NCBI GenBank assembly: GCA_963377175.1 | Contig: CAUJNA010003784.1 | Span: 41,001-105,000 of the forward strand | DNA from: Effrenium voratum | Lineage: Eukaryota > Sar > Dinophyceae > Suessiales > Symbiodiniaceae | Length of the DNA stretch: 64,000 nucleotides | Direction of reading: 5' to 3' | Shown: piece by piece, positions 55,001-63,403 of the stretch | Layout of the letters: every line of letters starts with the position of its first letter | Numbering within the stretch: the first letter of the stretch is position 1 | The notes under the pieces: model-generated | Database searches by the model: none | What the model was told of the DNA's origin: nothing | What the model saw: the letters and a program-made list of their open reading frames with translations, nothing else | Position numbers and translations under genes: made by a program

Positions 55001-57231
55001 CCTAGATTGCCTACGGCGAACATGCTGCAGTTCCCTTTTTGCATAAAACAAGCTGCCCATCCAAACGCAACGATGTTACTTCCCCGAATCACATGTCCTG
55101 ACTGGAAACCCAAAGGGAACCACCCACTTTGGGTCCCCGTTCAAAAATGCGCAAAATAACTAGGGCACCCCCTCCTGAATGAGTGGTTTTCCTTTCCTCC
55201 CTTTAAAGTGATCAACCCCAAAAAAGGAACCTACCAAAAACCTAGGCTGGCACTAGGACCCCAGCCAACCAAAAATATATTTGTTGCCTGGTTAGTGGGA
55301 CCCCCAAAAAGCCCCCCCCAAAAAAAAAAGAGGAGCTAATTCCAGGGAAGAAAACAGGAACCCTACCTACCAAAAACAAAACCCAAAGGGAACCACCCAC
55401 TTTGGGTCCCCCGAAATAACTAGGGTACCCCCTAATGAGTCGTTTTCCTTTCCCTTCCCTTTAAAGAGATCAACCAAAACAGGGTACCTTCCCAAAAACA
55501 GGTCCCCCGAACACAATATGCCTGTGGGTCAAAAATAGGTTCCCAAAATGGCACCCTGGTGACTACAACCTGTGGTCCAATTCCTGGTGGTTTAATTTTC
55601 ACCCATTTCCACATGTCCCCGAGAATCACCTTTCATGGGCCAAAAAGCTGATGTCTAAAACCACCTTAAGGGAAATAAAAAGGGACGAGACATCGGTGTG
55701 TTTCGACCCATACCCCATACGTTGGTCGACGTGCGCGAACGAGCCGCCGTGTCCGCGGAGTACTGCACCCAGGAGGCTTCCTGCTCGGCCACGATAGAGG
55801 CGGCCTGAAGCTCTGAAGCCGCAAACTGTTTTTTTGTTTTTTGCTTTATGTTTTCTCTTGTTTTGGTTTTCTCAAGATTTGAATCACGGGACGAAAAGTT
55901 GGACAACCCAACAAAACTAGTTGGTTGGTGCACGCGGGGCTCCAATCAGCCAAAAGATTTCCATGGGACAAGGAGGATACCCAAAAAAAAACATTTTGTC
56001 GCTTGGTTTTTCAACTCCTGGCTGACCATCGGCGCTATTTGGCCATGGGTCAAAACCCCGTACCCCCAGTGAACATTCCAATCCCCACTAAAATAGAATA
56101 AAATGGGTGGTGCACCTATCCCAAAATGCGACCCCATTGGTTTTGACACACAGCCATTTGGTTTTCGGGTTTTCCCATCCAGGAGCTCAAGCGGAGCAAT
56201 CCGTTGAGCTCGACCTGTACAGGCCTAAGGTGTGGAATCCCGCTGCCTGAGTGTTCGAAAGAGAAAAAGTTTGTTTTTTTGAGAACCAACTTGGGGATCC
56301 CCGACCCTCCCACCTAAAAAACATGGAACCGTTCGACGTTCGGGGGTCCTGGCTTGGACCATCTTCCTTTTAAAGGGACCATTTTCCTGTCAGGGTCCAT
56401 GTCAACTGGTGGGAGGGTGTTTAGTTGCAGGCTTTCAAAAGACCAAGCCCCCTCCTGAAAGTGCGCAGTCCAATCCCCAAACACAACCCAAACTCCAAAG
56501 GATCAATCAAGTACCCTTATTTGTTTAAGCTCAATCATGTTTTATACAAGGTTGGCTTGCTCATCCTTTCCAAGGAAGAAACATTTGTTCAGTATTCTAA
56601 GACTGACCCTGCAAACCGACACAGTCTAGCAATTTGGGTGTGTTTACTTTCACCACTTTCAAACTCTGTCCACCTTTTACACATGTTCTGCATCAATGGT
56701 GCAACACGCCTGAGTCCGTGATTGGGTGATAATACTCATATAGTCACATGGGTTAATGTATATGGAGAATGATAATCCAATTAACATAATCACAGCCCGA
56801 ACATAAGGAAAACTTACAGAAACTTCATCATAGGTGGCGTTGCCAACCCGCCGACACGTGACATCACTATCATCTGCCCAAAGTGTGTATGTATGTATGT
56901 GTGTATGTGTGTATGTGTGTATGTGTGTATGTATGCATGTATGCATGTATGCATGTATGCATGTATGCATGTATGCATGTATGCATGTATGCATGTATGC
57001 ATGTATGCATGTATGCATGTATGCATGTATGCATGTATGCATGTATGTATGCATGTATGTATGTATGTATGTATGTATGTATGTATGTATGTATGTATGT
57101 ATGTATGTATGTATGTATGTATGTATGTATGTATGTATGTATGTATGTATGTATGTATGTATGTATGTATGTATGTATGTATGTATGTATGTATGTATGT
57201 ATGTATGTATGTATGTATGTATGTATGTATG

Positions 57232-57262
<31 letters not shown>

Positions 57263-60200
57263 TGTAACTATGTATGTAGGTATGTATGTAGGTAGGTAAG
57301 TAGGTATGTATGTGTGTGTGTATGCGCGCGTAGCGTATGTGTGTATGTATGTGTGTATGTATGTGTGTATGTATGTGTGTGTATGTATGTATGTATGTGT
57401 ATGTGTGTATGTGTGTATTGCGTGTGTGTCATGTGTGTGCGTGTTTGCTCATGTGTGTGTGTGTGTGTCTATGTGTGTATGTGTGTATGCGCATGTGTCT
57501 TCGTGTGTGTGTGTGTGTGAGTACATGTGTGCGTATGTACGTACATACGTATGTACGTTATTTTACATGCGAAAAGTAGGTAGGTGGGTAGGTAGGAAGG
57601 TAGGTAGGAAGGTAGGTACAGTAGGTACAGTAGCTACAGTAGCTACAGTAAATACAGTAGATACAGTAGGTACAGTAGGTACAGTAGGTACAGTAGGTAC
57701 AGTAGGTACAGTAGGTACAGTAGGTACAGTAGGTACAGTAGGTACAGTAGCTACAGTAGCTACAATAGTTGCAGTAGTTACAGTAGGTACAGTAGGTACA
57801 GTAGGTACAGTGGGTACAGTAGGTGCAGTGGGTACAGTAGGTCCAGTAGGCACAGTAGGTACAGTAGCTACAATAGTTGCAGTAGTTCCAGTAGGTACAG
57901 TAGGTAAAGTAGGTAGGTAGGTAGGTAGGTAGGAAGGAAGGTAGGTACGTGGATTGGTAAGCAAGCAAGCCAGTCTGTACGTATGCATGTATGTATGTTT
58001 GCATGTGAAAAAAAGAAGAAACAAAAAGAACATCATACGGCAAATATATACATACATGTACAGGGTGTGGCTCAAATTTAAAGTGCCGGGGTTCGGTCTT
58101 TGGTTCCATCTACCAAGGGGCAATTTTGGTTACCACTTTCTAAGCCACAGCCATATGTAGCATGTGTGTAACGAATTAAGAACCATGCTTCAAGAATTAA
58201 GAAGGCGGAATTCCGCAGCTATTTATGGTTGGGATTATCCCTTACTAACCCTTCATCTACCCGTGTTTTGAGCAAGTGGCTCACATGTGGCTGTGGGTCA
58301 AAACTAATGGTACCATTTTGGGGTAGGTGAATTCACCGCCCATTTTAGACTAGTTTAGTGGGGATTGAATCGGATGTTCACTGGGGGCACGATTTGGATT
58401 TTGACCCATGGCCATGTTTGTTTGGTTGCCCACGACCAACAGAAAGGTTCCCGCCCCAAAATGGGATCCCAAAACGGTTTTGACAACCACAGCCATGTGT
58501 GTATGTAGACACCAGATCTGACGAACCTTCATCTAACTCCAGGCCTCCAGCTCATTGATCTGTGCCGGCGGCTCTTCATGCGTCACCTCCGCGATGACCT
58601 GCCGCTGGGGGGTTTGGGGCCCCCGAGGTGTCGTCCTCGTTTTCGCGTGGGGGTACGCCTTTTGGGAAGGGCCCAAAGAACTCCCTCGAAGGAAGCCATA
58701 GGGTTGGATGGTGTTTGGATGGTGTATAGTTCTTGTTTTCGAGTTGGTACTCGGTTTTGGTTGGTAAAGGGACCCTCGAAGTCCAATTTTTGGGACCCGG
58801 TCTTCCAGCAAAACCGCCGTGTCTCGCGCGTCCCCCACCTCGCTGGGCACCGCTGGCGGCTCCCTTTGGGCCGTTTGGGCCCTTTGAGCGTCGTGTGGCG
58901 CGGCTTCGGGCGGCACGTCGCACTGGCCGTGGAGGTTGAAGCCGAAGCCTCGAGCCGAAGGGTTTCTCCAATGGTTGACGTTGGCTCCTGGAGTCGTTTT
59001 GGGTGTTTCAAGTTGGAAAGGGAAAACCACCCCTCGAGATCTCCATGTATGCTTGCTTTACGACAAGAGCCCGGGTTTTAAGCTCATTTCATTTGAACCG
59101 CGAGGCTGGTGCAGCGGAACTCATCCAGTCACTTTCACTTGGTTGACGTTGGGTTAGGGGAACGTTGGAAGGGGGTATTTGAGAATGGTCACAAAAACAC
59201 GGGAAGACATAAACATCTCAAGGCCTTGGTTGACGTGGCAAAAATGTGAAAATTCCAGCAGTTCAGTGGTTGGATTTCAACCACTAAACCACAACAAGCA
59301 AAAAGGTTTTCCCTTCTTGTCTTTGCGCCCGATACTTGGGGGTCCCTCCCTGACAAAAAACGGCGGCCAATGGGCCCTTGTCTATTACGGGAACTCTCGA
59401 TTTTGGTTGACCCCTGGTGGGAAAATACTTGGGGGTCCCTCTCTGCTGAAAGGAAACCCACCCATTTTGGGGGTCCCTTTCCTATACTTGGTTGCTGGAA
59501 CGACCCCCCTGCAAAACGTGAATCACTTTTTGGGGGGTTTAATACGGAAAACCCCAAATGATTTCAACCAAAAAGTTAAAGTCTAAAGATCCAACCCAGG
59601 GAACCCCGGATTTTTGCTGACCCCTGGTGGGAAACACCAAGTAATGGTGACCCATGAATACAGCCCTGTTTATGAATATGGGAACCCTGGCAGACAACAC
59701 ACAATGGGGGCTATTTTCTATTTATTTCTTATCTTTTTCCTTTCCTAATATCTCTCTCTTCTCTATGTCATCTTTCTCTCTTATCACATTCTTCTAAAAA
59801 TCATTTGGTTGGGTTGGAGGAAAGGGATATGAATTCCAGGATGTAGACGTGACCGAGAGAAAGCATTTGATTGAGGACTGGAATCTTCATTCATCACCAT
59901 TTCCTACCTTAGACATCCTTGAATTATTTGACAAAGAAATATTGGATGAAGTCATATAAAGATAGGAAATGAATATCTGTCTTTTTCATATTGTAGATCC
60001 CTTTATCCCAAATCCAGTCTTGAATCTGAGGTAGAATGAAGGAAATAAGAAAGGAAAATTAATTTAAGATGAACAAGTATTAGAAAAAGAGCTACAGAAA
60101 GGAGAAACCGCAACGTTGGGGTGCGTTGGGGTTCAGAGTAGCGGTTCCTAGGATGATTTGAAGAGAAACCGAAGAGAAACCACCCATGTTAGGCGCTCTT

Positions 60201-63200
60201 TGAAAACAAACCAGTGGGTCGGTGGGTTGCACCCCCTCACTACATCTGCTTTTGGAAGAAGACGCTTTGAAAGAACCAATAGGGGTGTGATCTTCAAGGG
60301 GTCCCGGACCCGAAATGGTGGACATCAGACTTTGGTGGGGATTCACGTCCACCAACCAGTTTTGAGGTGGTTCCTCATCAAACTTCATAGCCATGTGAAG
60401 CACTTGGTCACTGGTCATCAAGCCAAGCTAGCTTTGAAACTTAGTTGGGGGGGAGCTGAAGCTTCCTGCTCTTTCCTATGGAAGACTCTTGAATTGACAT
60501 GATACAAGAGCCTAAATCTTTTGGAGGGTACTCCATGGGGCTGGTTTTAAAAGAAGACCAAAAGGAAACCCATCAGTTTTGGGTTTCGAGGGTCCCCCTA
60601 TTTTCACCCACACCCATATTTAGAACAAGATTGTGGGGTACTTTGAGCCAAGTTGGGCCCTTAGAATACCTTGCCCACAGGACTCTTTGGGGAACGTTGA
60701 CAAGTACGACCAAACTGGGCTAGACAAGATCTGATCCGCTCAATTCTCTCTGCAACGAGTGACACGTGTCCAAACCACTCATGAGAATTCAACCCCCACA
60801 TCACCCTGGTTAGAAAACTGTCAGGCATTAGGCCAACCGCTTGTTTAACCATTGACATTCCCCGGGTTGCTCTTCCCCCTTCGTAGGCTTAAAAGGTCTC
60901 TCCTTTTGGGCGATTTGCTCACATCAAACACCGAATCGGCACGTTTTGAAGCTTGTTTTGGCCAATCCAACCCCACTTGCGAGACCTCTGATGAGAACCG
61001 CCAAATCACTTGGTTTTCACTGAAAACAGTGACTGGCTGGCCCAATCAAAGTCACACCAGAGATACGTTAAAGGAAAACAAATTGTGCTTGTTTGCAGCA
61101 CACTAAAAAGATTGTAACCAAAAACAAAAAACATAGAATGCCAAAAGTTGGGGAGCTTCCCCATTTCGAGACCAAACACAAACGTTGCAACGTCAGCGGC
61201 GTCCAGAAAACAGATCTCCGAGCAGCAGAAGACCTCGCCATCCGCTAAGACGCAGGTAGTGCCACCCCCGGCCGCCACAGCGGCCACAGCCACCCCCTGC
61301 AGCAGCTTTGCAAGTGGATCTCGCGTACCGTCACCATTCAGGGCTGTGGGGAATGACCACTTCTGTGATACAACAGAAATGTCTTCCCAAAGACTATTTT
61401 GTTCATATAAAGGGGGATTTCCTTGTATCACACAAGTGGGGAGAAACCCCTTGATCCCACAACCCCGGTCACCATGGTTCAACCTACTGTCTTTTATTCT
61501 CAAAAAAAACGATTTATATCCATTTGCTTAAGTCACCTGGAGAAAAACATATTTCCAGTAGTGACAGATTCCCTTCAAAACCAACAGGGGGAAATAACAA
61601 CATATTCCAAAAGCAAATGGAAGAATATCTCGCCTTCCTTGTCTGCCATGGTTTAAGAAGGCCATGGTTTCTGTGGAGCCCGCCGTCCGAAAAGGGGTCC
61701 GTATGGTTCACAACCCACCTTGTTCCCTATTTTGTACATGGGTTTTAGCTGGTGCGAGAGATGCAGGGAATGAGAAATGGAGTCTGACCCCGAGAAAAAA
61801 CATCCAACTGGTGGTTGCTTTTCCAAAGCCTGGGGTCATTCCCTTATTTCCTAGTGAGCACCAGCAAACTTTGGCCAGGGCTTGCCTTTTTGGCATGGTT
61901 CCCCGCAGTCAGGAGTTGGCCTAAAAGTAGTTGTCTGGCCTAAATGTATCCTGGGTTCTATGTCCATCAGCTTCAAAGCAGTTGTCCGGCCAAAATGTGT
62001 GAGACCTTGTGTGAAACAAGCAAACAAAAAAAGCAAACAAGCAAGCAAACAAGCAATCAAACAAGCAAGCAAACAAGCCAACAAACAAGCAAGCAAGCAA
62101 GCAAGCAAGCAAACAAACAAGCAAGCAAGCAAACAAACAAACAAACATGCAACGCAAGCAAAACAACCGACCAAACAAACCAACCCAACCAAGTTTAAAC
62201 AACAACCAAAACAACAACCAAGACAACAACCAAAACAACAAAACAACAGAAACAAAAGCACCAATGCCAACAATAAACACAAAACAACAAATCAGCAACC
62301 AAGCAATAAATCAAGACGACTTAGGAAGGATTTAAACCTCCATGATTGCTGGCGCCGAAAGCCCTACCCAAACGGGTAGGGGGAGGACACAAACTCTGCA
62401 AAGCAAAAGCAACTCTTTGCCCGTTAGGCCACTGGGTCAGATACGACTTTGTAATCCGCTTGCTGTTTGCAACCTTTTTGCAAAAACATGTTTTGCTTAC
62501 TTGGAGGTTGTGTGAGCAAAATTCCTAGAAGGTTCAACTCCGGGAGTTGCTTACTGAAATGAAGAATATATGCCGGTGAGAGACGGAAGGACTGCACGCT
62601 GTCGCCCAGTTAGAAGCAAATGGATCCGTTTTGTGTGGCAAACTGGATCCGAAAAGTTGCCCATCCCCCCATCCCCAACCCCCACCCCCCCCATCCCCCC
62701 ATCCCCCACATAAGCACCATCCCAGGTCAACGAGATCTGAAAAAAGTTGTCAGAAGCCAAGCCTTAAATCAAAGGCCCAAAAAAATGGTCAGAACGCCAA
62801 ACTTCACTCCACTCGAAAAACTGATTTCTCCTTTTCAATCTTGGGCTTATCCAAAAAAGATTCATGCTTTCTTGGCCCACTGCACATAGAACAAACCAAC
62901 ACTGAGAAAAACATCTGCCAAGAAGAGTCACGCTTTTCTTGAGGATACCTTCTTTTTGCCTGTGACCAAACAATGAGAACACCAGCCACTCAAAGAGGTT
63001 CCGACAAAAAACGATACCCATTCTGCTGGCACCCAACAAAAGGGACCACAGCCACTTGAGCTGGGGATCGACCATTTTGAAATCCATGGCTTTTAAGATC
63101 TCCAGAGGTCGAAACCTCCCCCCTCCCCAATAGACACCTGGAAGAAGTTTGTTGATTTGGATTTGTCTCAAACTGGAGGAACTCAAAATTCCCCACCAAA

Positions 63201-63403
63201 ACTAGAAAATCTATTTGGTTTCCCCACCAAAACGCCCCCAAAAGCTGGCGCCTGGCGCGCGCTGCCGGCGGCCGCCCGCAGCCTCGGCGGCAGCTGGCAC
63301 TGGCCGTCCGCGTCGGCGCCGAAGGTCCGCAGGGCGCCGTGGGGTTTGAGGCGCACCGCGGTGTGGCTCTCCCCGCAGGCCACGGACTCCACGAGGCCCA
63401 GGC
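42977..63403 (-). CDS. RCC1-repeat protein gene, 13 exons (5' end beyond window)
   Basis: Reconstructed from 13 minus-strand exons: 63252-63403, 61227-61296, 58797-58948, 58545-58598, 55721-55804, 52832-52954, 51053-51155, 50745-50803, 50460-50499, 47358-47443, 45478-45555, 44413-44491, 42977-43044. They sum to 1,148 nt, which after the 2 nt of entry phase is 382 codons ending in TGA. The N-terminal 120 visible residues carry RCC1 blades: VACGESHTAV, TFGADADGQCQLPP, VAAGGGTTCVLADGEVFC, then FGFNLHGQCDVPP. RCC1 repeats form seven-bladed propellers acting as exchange factors or protein-binding modules; which role applies here is unknown. The C-terminal ~260 residues match no family I recognise. 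The first exon starts in mid-repeat, so the 5' end lies beyond position 64,000. The RCC1 assignment is firm; exons 6, 7 and 10 have the least certain borders. Confidence 0.72.
43097..43252 (-). mobile_element. Family D variant, reverse, expanded interior
   Basis: AGGGGTGTGGGTCAAAAATA ... GGTTTCATTTTGACCCATCC; 155 bp with extra unique interior. It directly precedes (minus sense) the pyrimidine tract of RCC1 exon 13. Confidence 0.6.
43380..43519 (+). mobile_element. Family F inverted-repeat element
   Basis: Reference copy: GGTGCAATAGGTAGGGAATG ... CATTCCCTGCCTATTGCACC, a 20-bp terminal inverted repeat. Interior AATGAGAGATGGAATGAGGG and AAACCACCAGTTGGATGGCT. Confidence 0.8.
43735..43852 (+). 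mobile_element. Family F element, left end diverged
   Basis: CAGAAGGGAATGAGGGAGAG, CATCCAACTGGTGGCTTCAT, ending GCTGAGAACCAGCAAGT. Confidence 0.55.
44413..44491 (-). CDS. RCC1 gene exon 12
   Basis: 79 nt: EDAEDPNVVLVKRTFLSVPV then TKLLAA. Acceptor AATTCTCAAG|GAG; donor GCGGCGC|GCAGC is GC type and leaves a C that with GC of exon 13 makes Arg. Codon bias is strong through the whole exon. Confidence 0.65.
45091..45222 (+). mobile_element. Family G inverted-repeat element
   Basis: Reference copy: CTAGGGGTACCTTCCCCATT ... ending GTCAACCCCT. Interior TTTCCAGGGATCC and GGATCCGGCTTTTGGAAAGA form a second palindrome. Confidence 0.72.
45478..45555 (-). CDS. RCC1 gene exon 11
   Basis: 78 nt, 26 codons with very strong GC3: ACATLPSRLRVAVRRAETYG then YVDTWK. 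Acceptor CCTTTTTCAG|GCC is textbook; donor TGGAAA|GCACGC is GC type. An internal GTGAGG after RVA could be an alternative donor. Confidence 0.62.
45560..47357. other. RCC1 gene intron, 1.8 kb
   Basis: Holds a reverse family G copy (45,895-46,030), a CA/TG run at 46,390-46,415 and a second at 46,780-46,798. The open frames here have no codon bias. Confidence 0.45.
45895..46030 (-). mobile_element. Family G element, reverse
   Basis: AATTCTAGGGGTTGATCCCC ... TGGGGAAGGTACCCCTAGAA. Confidence 0.68.
47358..47443 (-). CDS. RCC1 gene exon 10
   Basis: 86 nt. Strong codon bias over LQPCHVLVDEAWAAFVYEAG and PWGCR. Drawn from TCCGAAG|TC to a GA donor GTCGT|GAAGGC, the choices that keep frame with exons 9 and 11. 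The coding frame itself is clear; both borders are uncertain. No family recognised. Confidence 0.58.
47905..47998 (+). repeat. Family B2 element, diverged
   Basis: TCCAGCAAAAAGTTGTTCAC ... CGAAAGATCCGTTGCCCAGC. Confidence 0.5.
48328..48434 (+). repeat. Family I element
   Basis: TTACATCATACACCTGAACA ... ATCTTTTAAGGAGACCTGAC. Confidence 0.66.
49231..49335 (+). mobile_element. Family B element
   Basis: ACTCGGTTGCTGTCTGCTCC ... CTAACATCCAAGCAAAATGCA. Confidence 0.68.
49826..49935 (+). mobile_element. Family D element
   Basis: GGGTATGAGTCAAAATTCAA ... ATTTTTGACAACCACAGCCA. Confidence 0.68.
50042..50150 (-). mobile_element. Family D element, reverse
   Basis: Reverse orientation; GTGGGCGTGGGTCAAACATA ... 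TTTAATTTTGCCCATACCCA on the plus strand, only 110 bp from the forward copy at 49.8 kb. Confidence 0.66.
50315..50444 (+). mobile_element. Family A element next to a donor
   Basis: CCTAGGTCCTCCAGATTTGA ... CTGAGGGACCTAG, 130 bp. On the minus strand it starts 15 nt after the GT donor of RCC1 exon 9. Confidence 0.76.
50460..50499 (-). CDS. RCC1 gene exon 9
   Basis: 40 nt, AEGSSGARTLPPP plus one nucleotide. Acceptor GGGAACAG|GCG; donor CCCCAG|GTTTAG. Only 15 nt downstream of this donor begins an inverted-repeat element of family A (50,315-50,444). Short, so support rests on phase fit and codon bias. Confidence 0.5.
50745..50803 (-). CDS. RCC1 gene exon 8, acceptor made by a repeat end
   Basis: 59 nt encoding NQLRQKGHDWRLPSGAKLL. 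It starts directly after GCAACCGAG|, which is the terminal sequence of the family B element at 50,804-50,912. Phase agrees with exon 7 (G + GA makes Gly) and with exon 9 (phase 0). Donor CTGCTG|GTGCCT. Confidence 0.65.
50804..50912 (+). mobile_element. Family B element forming a splice acceptor
   Basis: Reference copy of family B: CTCGGTTGCTGTCTGCTCCC, CTGCTAAAAGTTT, an imperfect hairpin between AAAAGTTTTTAACCTTT and a later AAAAAGTTAAAG, then CCTAACATCCAAGCAACATG. On the minus strand its last bases GCAACCGAG are the acceptor of RCC1 exon 8. Confidence 0.7.
51053..51155 (-). CDS. RCC1 gene exon 7
   Basis: 103 nt with excellent codon bias: KSIPPEVLLQFSRS, then LEAALANSESLAPLRSF. Looks alpha-helical. 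Acceptor ACCCCAAG|AAG (could be three bases later); donor GCTTCG|GCGCAT is GC type. The T-rich tract just upstream in the intron repeats AAAGATTTGTT on the plus strand (51,180-51,290). Confidence 0.65.
51468..51579 (+). mobile_element. Family C element
   Basis: CTGTTGGACGAAATCCGTTC ... GCTGCAGGATTTCGTCCATC CACAG end; interior GTTGGTATTTCCAGGGGAAT. Confidence 0.75.
52832..52954 (-). CDS. RCC1 gene exon 6 (3' border uncertain)
   Basis: 41 codons with high GC3, including HEPLPSASAGGSERSS and RLRESERERWR; a charged, probably disordered or helical segment. Acceptor CCGTCAG|GTG follows phase 0 from exon 5. The end is drawn at a GA donor (TTCCGG|GAAACC) because only phase 0 fits exon 7; a GT alternative exists at 52,846 but breaks the frame. 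Confidence 0.6.
53038..53148 (+). repeat. Family I element
   Basis: Reference copy: TACATTATACACCTGAACAT, CCCTTTGTTTTGGCGGAAAA, CATGTTTCAAATGTGCAAAA, TCTTTTAAGGAGCCCTG. Confidence 0.68.
53150..53252 (+). repeat. Family K element
   Basis: AAATAGATGGGTTTCCAACT, ATAAACCAAGCATCTAAACC, CCCTCTATTTTCTTTTGAGC. Follows directly on a family I copy. Confidence 0.6.
53834..53966 (+). mobile_element. Family G element
   Basis: CTAGGGGTAACTTCTCCATT ... AAGGCATCAACCCCTAGAAC. Confidence 0.68.
54172..54288 (+). repeat. Family H element
   Basis: Reference copy: TTGGTTGACGTTGGAAGGGG, TTTTTAGCAGTTGAGTGGGG, AACCACTAAACCACAACAAG, TTTCCCAACAACAACCATGT. A perfect hairpin is possible around AGTGG / CCACT. Confidence 0.7.
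54345..54460 (+). mobile_element. Family F element
   Basis: CCGGTGCTCATGGAATGAGA ... CTCATTCCCTATCGCACCAA. Confidence 0.62.
55513..55615 (-). mobile_element. Family D element, reverse
   Basis: TATGCCTGTGGGTCAAAAAT ... TTAATTTTCACCCATTTCCA. Confidence 0.65.
55721..55804 (-). CDS. RCC1 gene exon 5
   Basis: 84 nt, 28 codons with strong GC3: contains IVAEQEASWVQYSADTAARS. Acceptor GAGCTTCAG|GCC, donor ACCAAC|GTATGG. The only conspicuous coding island between 53.2 and 58.5 kb. No family recognised. Confidence 0.72.
56040..56158 (-). mobile_element. Family E element, reverse
   Basis: GGCCATGGGTCAAAACCCCG ... GGTTTTGACACACAGCCATT. Confidence 0.62.
56885..57560. repeat. Tetranucleotide microsatellite (TATG/CATG family)
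   Basis: ATGC-ATGT alternation (56,930-57,055), then about 50 units of ATGT (57,055-57,262), then degenerating GTGT/ATGT to 57,560. Long Met-Tyr-Val-Cys frames are artefacts. Confidence 0.9.
57575..57935. repeat. GTAGGTACA minisatellite
   Basis: About 30 units of a 9-mer (GTAGGTACA and variants GTAGCTACA, GTAGTTGCA), flanked by GTAGGTAGGAAG units on both sides. Both strands are open because the period is a multiple of three. Confidence 0.88.
58066..58158 (+). mobile_element. Family D variant
   Basis: GGTGTGGCTCAAATTTAAAG, CCGGGGTTCGGTCTTTGGTT, then TAAGCCACAGCCATATG. An almost identical left two-thirds is at 23,690-23,765. Confidence 0.65.
58268..58415 (+). mobile_element. Family E inverted-repeat element
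   Basis: Reference copy: ACATGTGGCTGTGGGTCAAA ... TTGGATTTTGACCCATGGCC ATGT. Interior GGGGTAGGTGAATTCACCGC and GGATGTTCACTGGGGGCACG. Ends resemble family D. Confidence 0.7.
58545..58598 (-). CDS. RCC1 gene exon 4
   Basis: 54 nt, phase 0 at both ends: VIAEVTHEEPPAQINELE. Acceptor is a pyrimidine-rich tract ending GCGGCAG|GTC; donor CTGGAG|GCCTGG is GC type. Reading through the donor meets TAG two codons later, so this could instead be a terminal exon. I prefer splicing because the next exon starts in phase 0 after a good acceptor. Confidence 0.65.
58797..58948 (-). CDS. RCC1 gene exon 3
   Basis: 152 nt, the same length and phase as exon 1. Encodes FGFNLHGQCDVPPEA, an RCC1 blade of the GQC-D-V-P-P type, then an Ala/Gln-rich stretch and a degenerate DTAVLLEDR that replaces the usual HTAVL-x-DG. 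Acceptor CTCGAG|GCTTC; donor GACCGG|GTCCC. A long plus-strand open frame over the same bases is a shadow: codon bias and motifs are on the minus strand. Confidence 0.78.
59220..59308 (+). repeat. Family H element
   Basis: AAGGCCTTGGTTGACGTGGC ... CCACTAAACCACAACAAGCA. Confidence 0.6.
59310..61220. other. RCC1 gene intron, mostly unique AT-rich DNA
   Basis: Family B2 copy at 59,507-59,600, then 59,690-60,090 is unusually AT-rich with T/C tracts and no known repeat family, and 60,100-61,200 has no biased open frame. No exon recognised. Confidence 0.45.
59507..59600 (+). repeat. Family B2 element
   Basis: CCCTGCAAAACGTGAATCAC ... GTCTAAAGATCCAACCCAGG; close to the 36.1 kb copy. Confidence 0.62.
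61227..61296 (-). CDS. RCC1 gene exon 2
   Basis: 70 nt encoding VAAVAAGGGTTCVLADGEVF, the classic RCC1 pattern of a small-residue run, GGG-x-x-C, then DGEVF. Acceptor CTGCTGCAG|GGG, phase 0, matches the phase-0 end of exon 1. Donor GTCTTCT|GCTGCT is GC type and leaves one nucleotide that completes a Cys codon with exon 3 (…VF-C-FGFN…), exactly where RCC1 repeats have an aromatic or Cys before FG. Confidence 0.8.
61344..61468 (+). mobile_element. Family J inverted-repeat element
   Basis: Reference copy: GGCTGTGGGGAATGACCACT ... AAACCCCTTGATCCCACAAC; inner arms ACTTCTGTGATACA / TGTATCACACAAGT are inverted repeats. Confidence 0.74.
61749..61868 (+). mobile_element. Family F element
   Basis: GCTGGTGCGAGAGATGCAGG ... 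TTTCCTAGTGAGCACCAGCA; interior CATCCAACTGGTGGTTG. Confidence 0.72.
62020..62300. repeat. GCAA/CAAA tract grading into CAA repeats
   Basis: CAAGCAAGCAAACAAG from 62,020 to 62,150, then ACAACAACCAAAAC to 62,300. Similar short tract at 47,590-47,640. Confidence 0.85.
63252..63403 (-). CDS. RCC1 gene exon 1 (of those visible)
   Basis: 152 nt = 2 nt of a split codon plus 50 codons, with GC at almost every third position. Encodes one and a half RCC1 repeats (LGLVESVACGESHTAV, then GALRTFGADADGQCQLPP). Acceptor is AACGAG|GCCTG; donor is GCCAG|GCGCC, a GC donor. The island continues GC-rich to about 63,600 upstream, but I see no further exon there. Confidence 0.8.

Larger units (their letters stand above)
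53160..55715. other. RCC1 gene intron, 2.8 kb, partly open in several frames
   Basis: Includes families I, K, G, H and F, and a segment at 54,480-55,060 that is open in four or more frames on both strands without codon bias. I could not assign an exon; an eroded mobile-element or retrocopy sequence is possible. Confidence 0.4.

Noticed and set aside
56834..57920. Long open frames rich in Met-Tyr-Val-Cys, His-Thr-Cys or Gly-Thr-Val
   Set aside because: Pure artefacts of tetranucleotide and 9-bp tandem repeats.
58578..59081. 167-codon plus-strand frame
   Set aside because: Overlaps RCC1 exons 3 and 4; motif and codon bias are on the minus strand.
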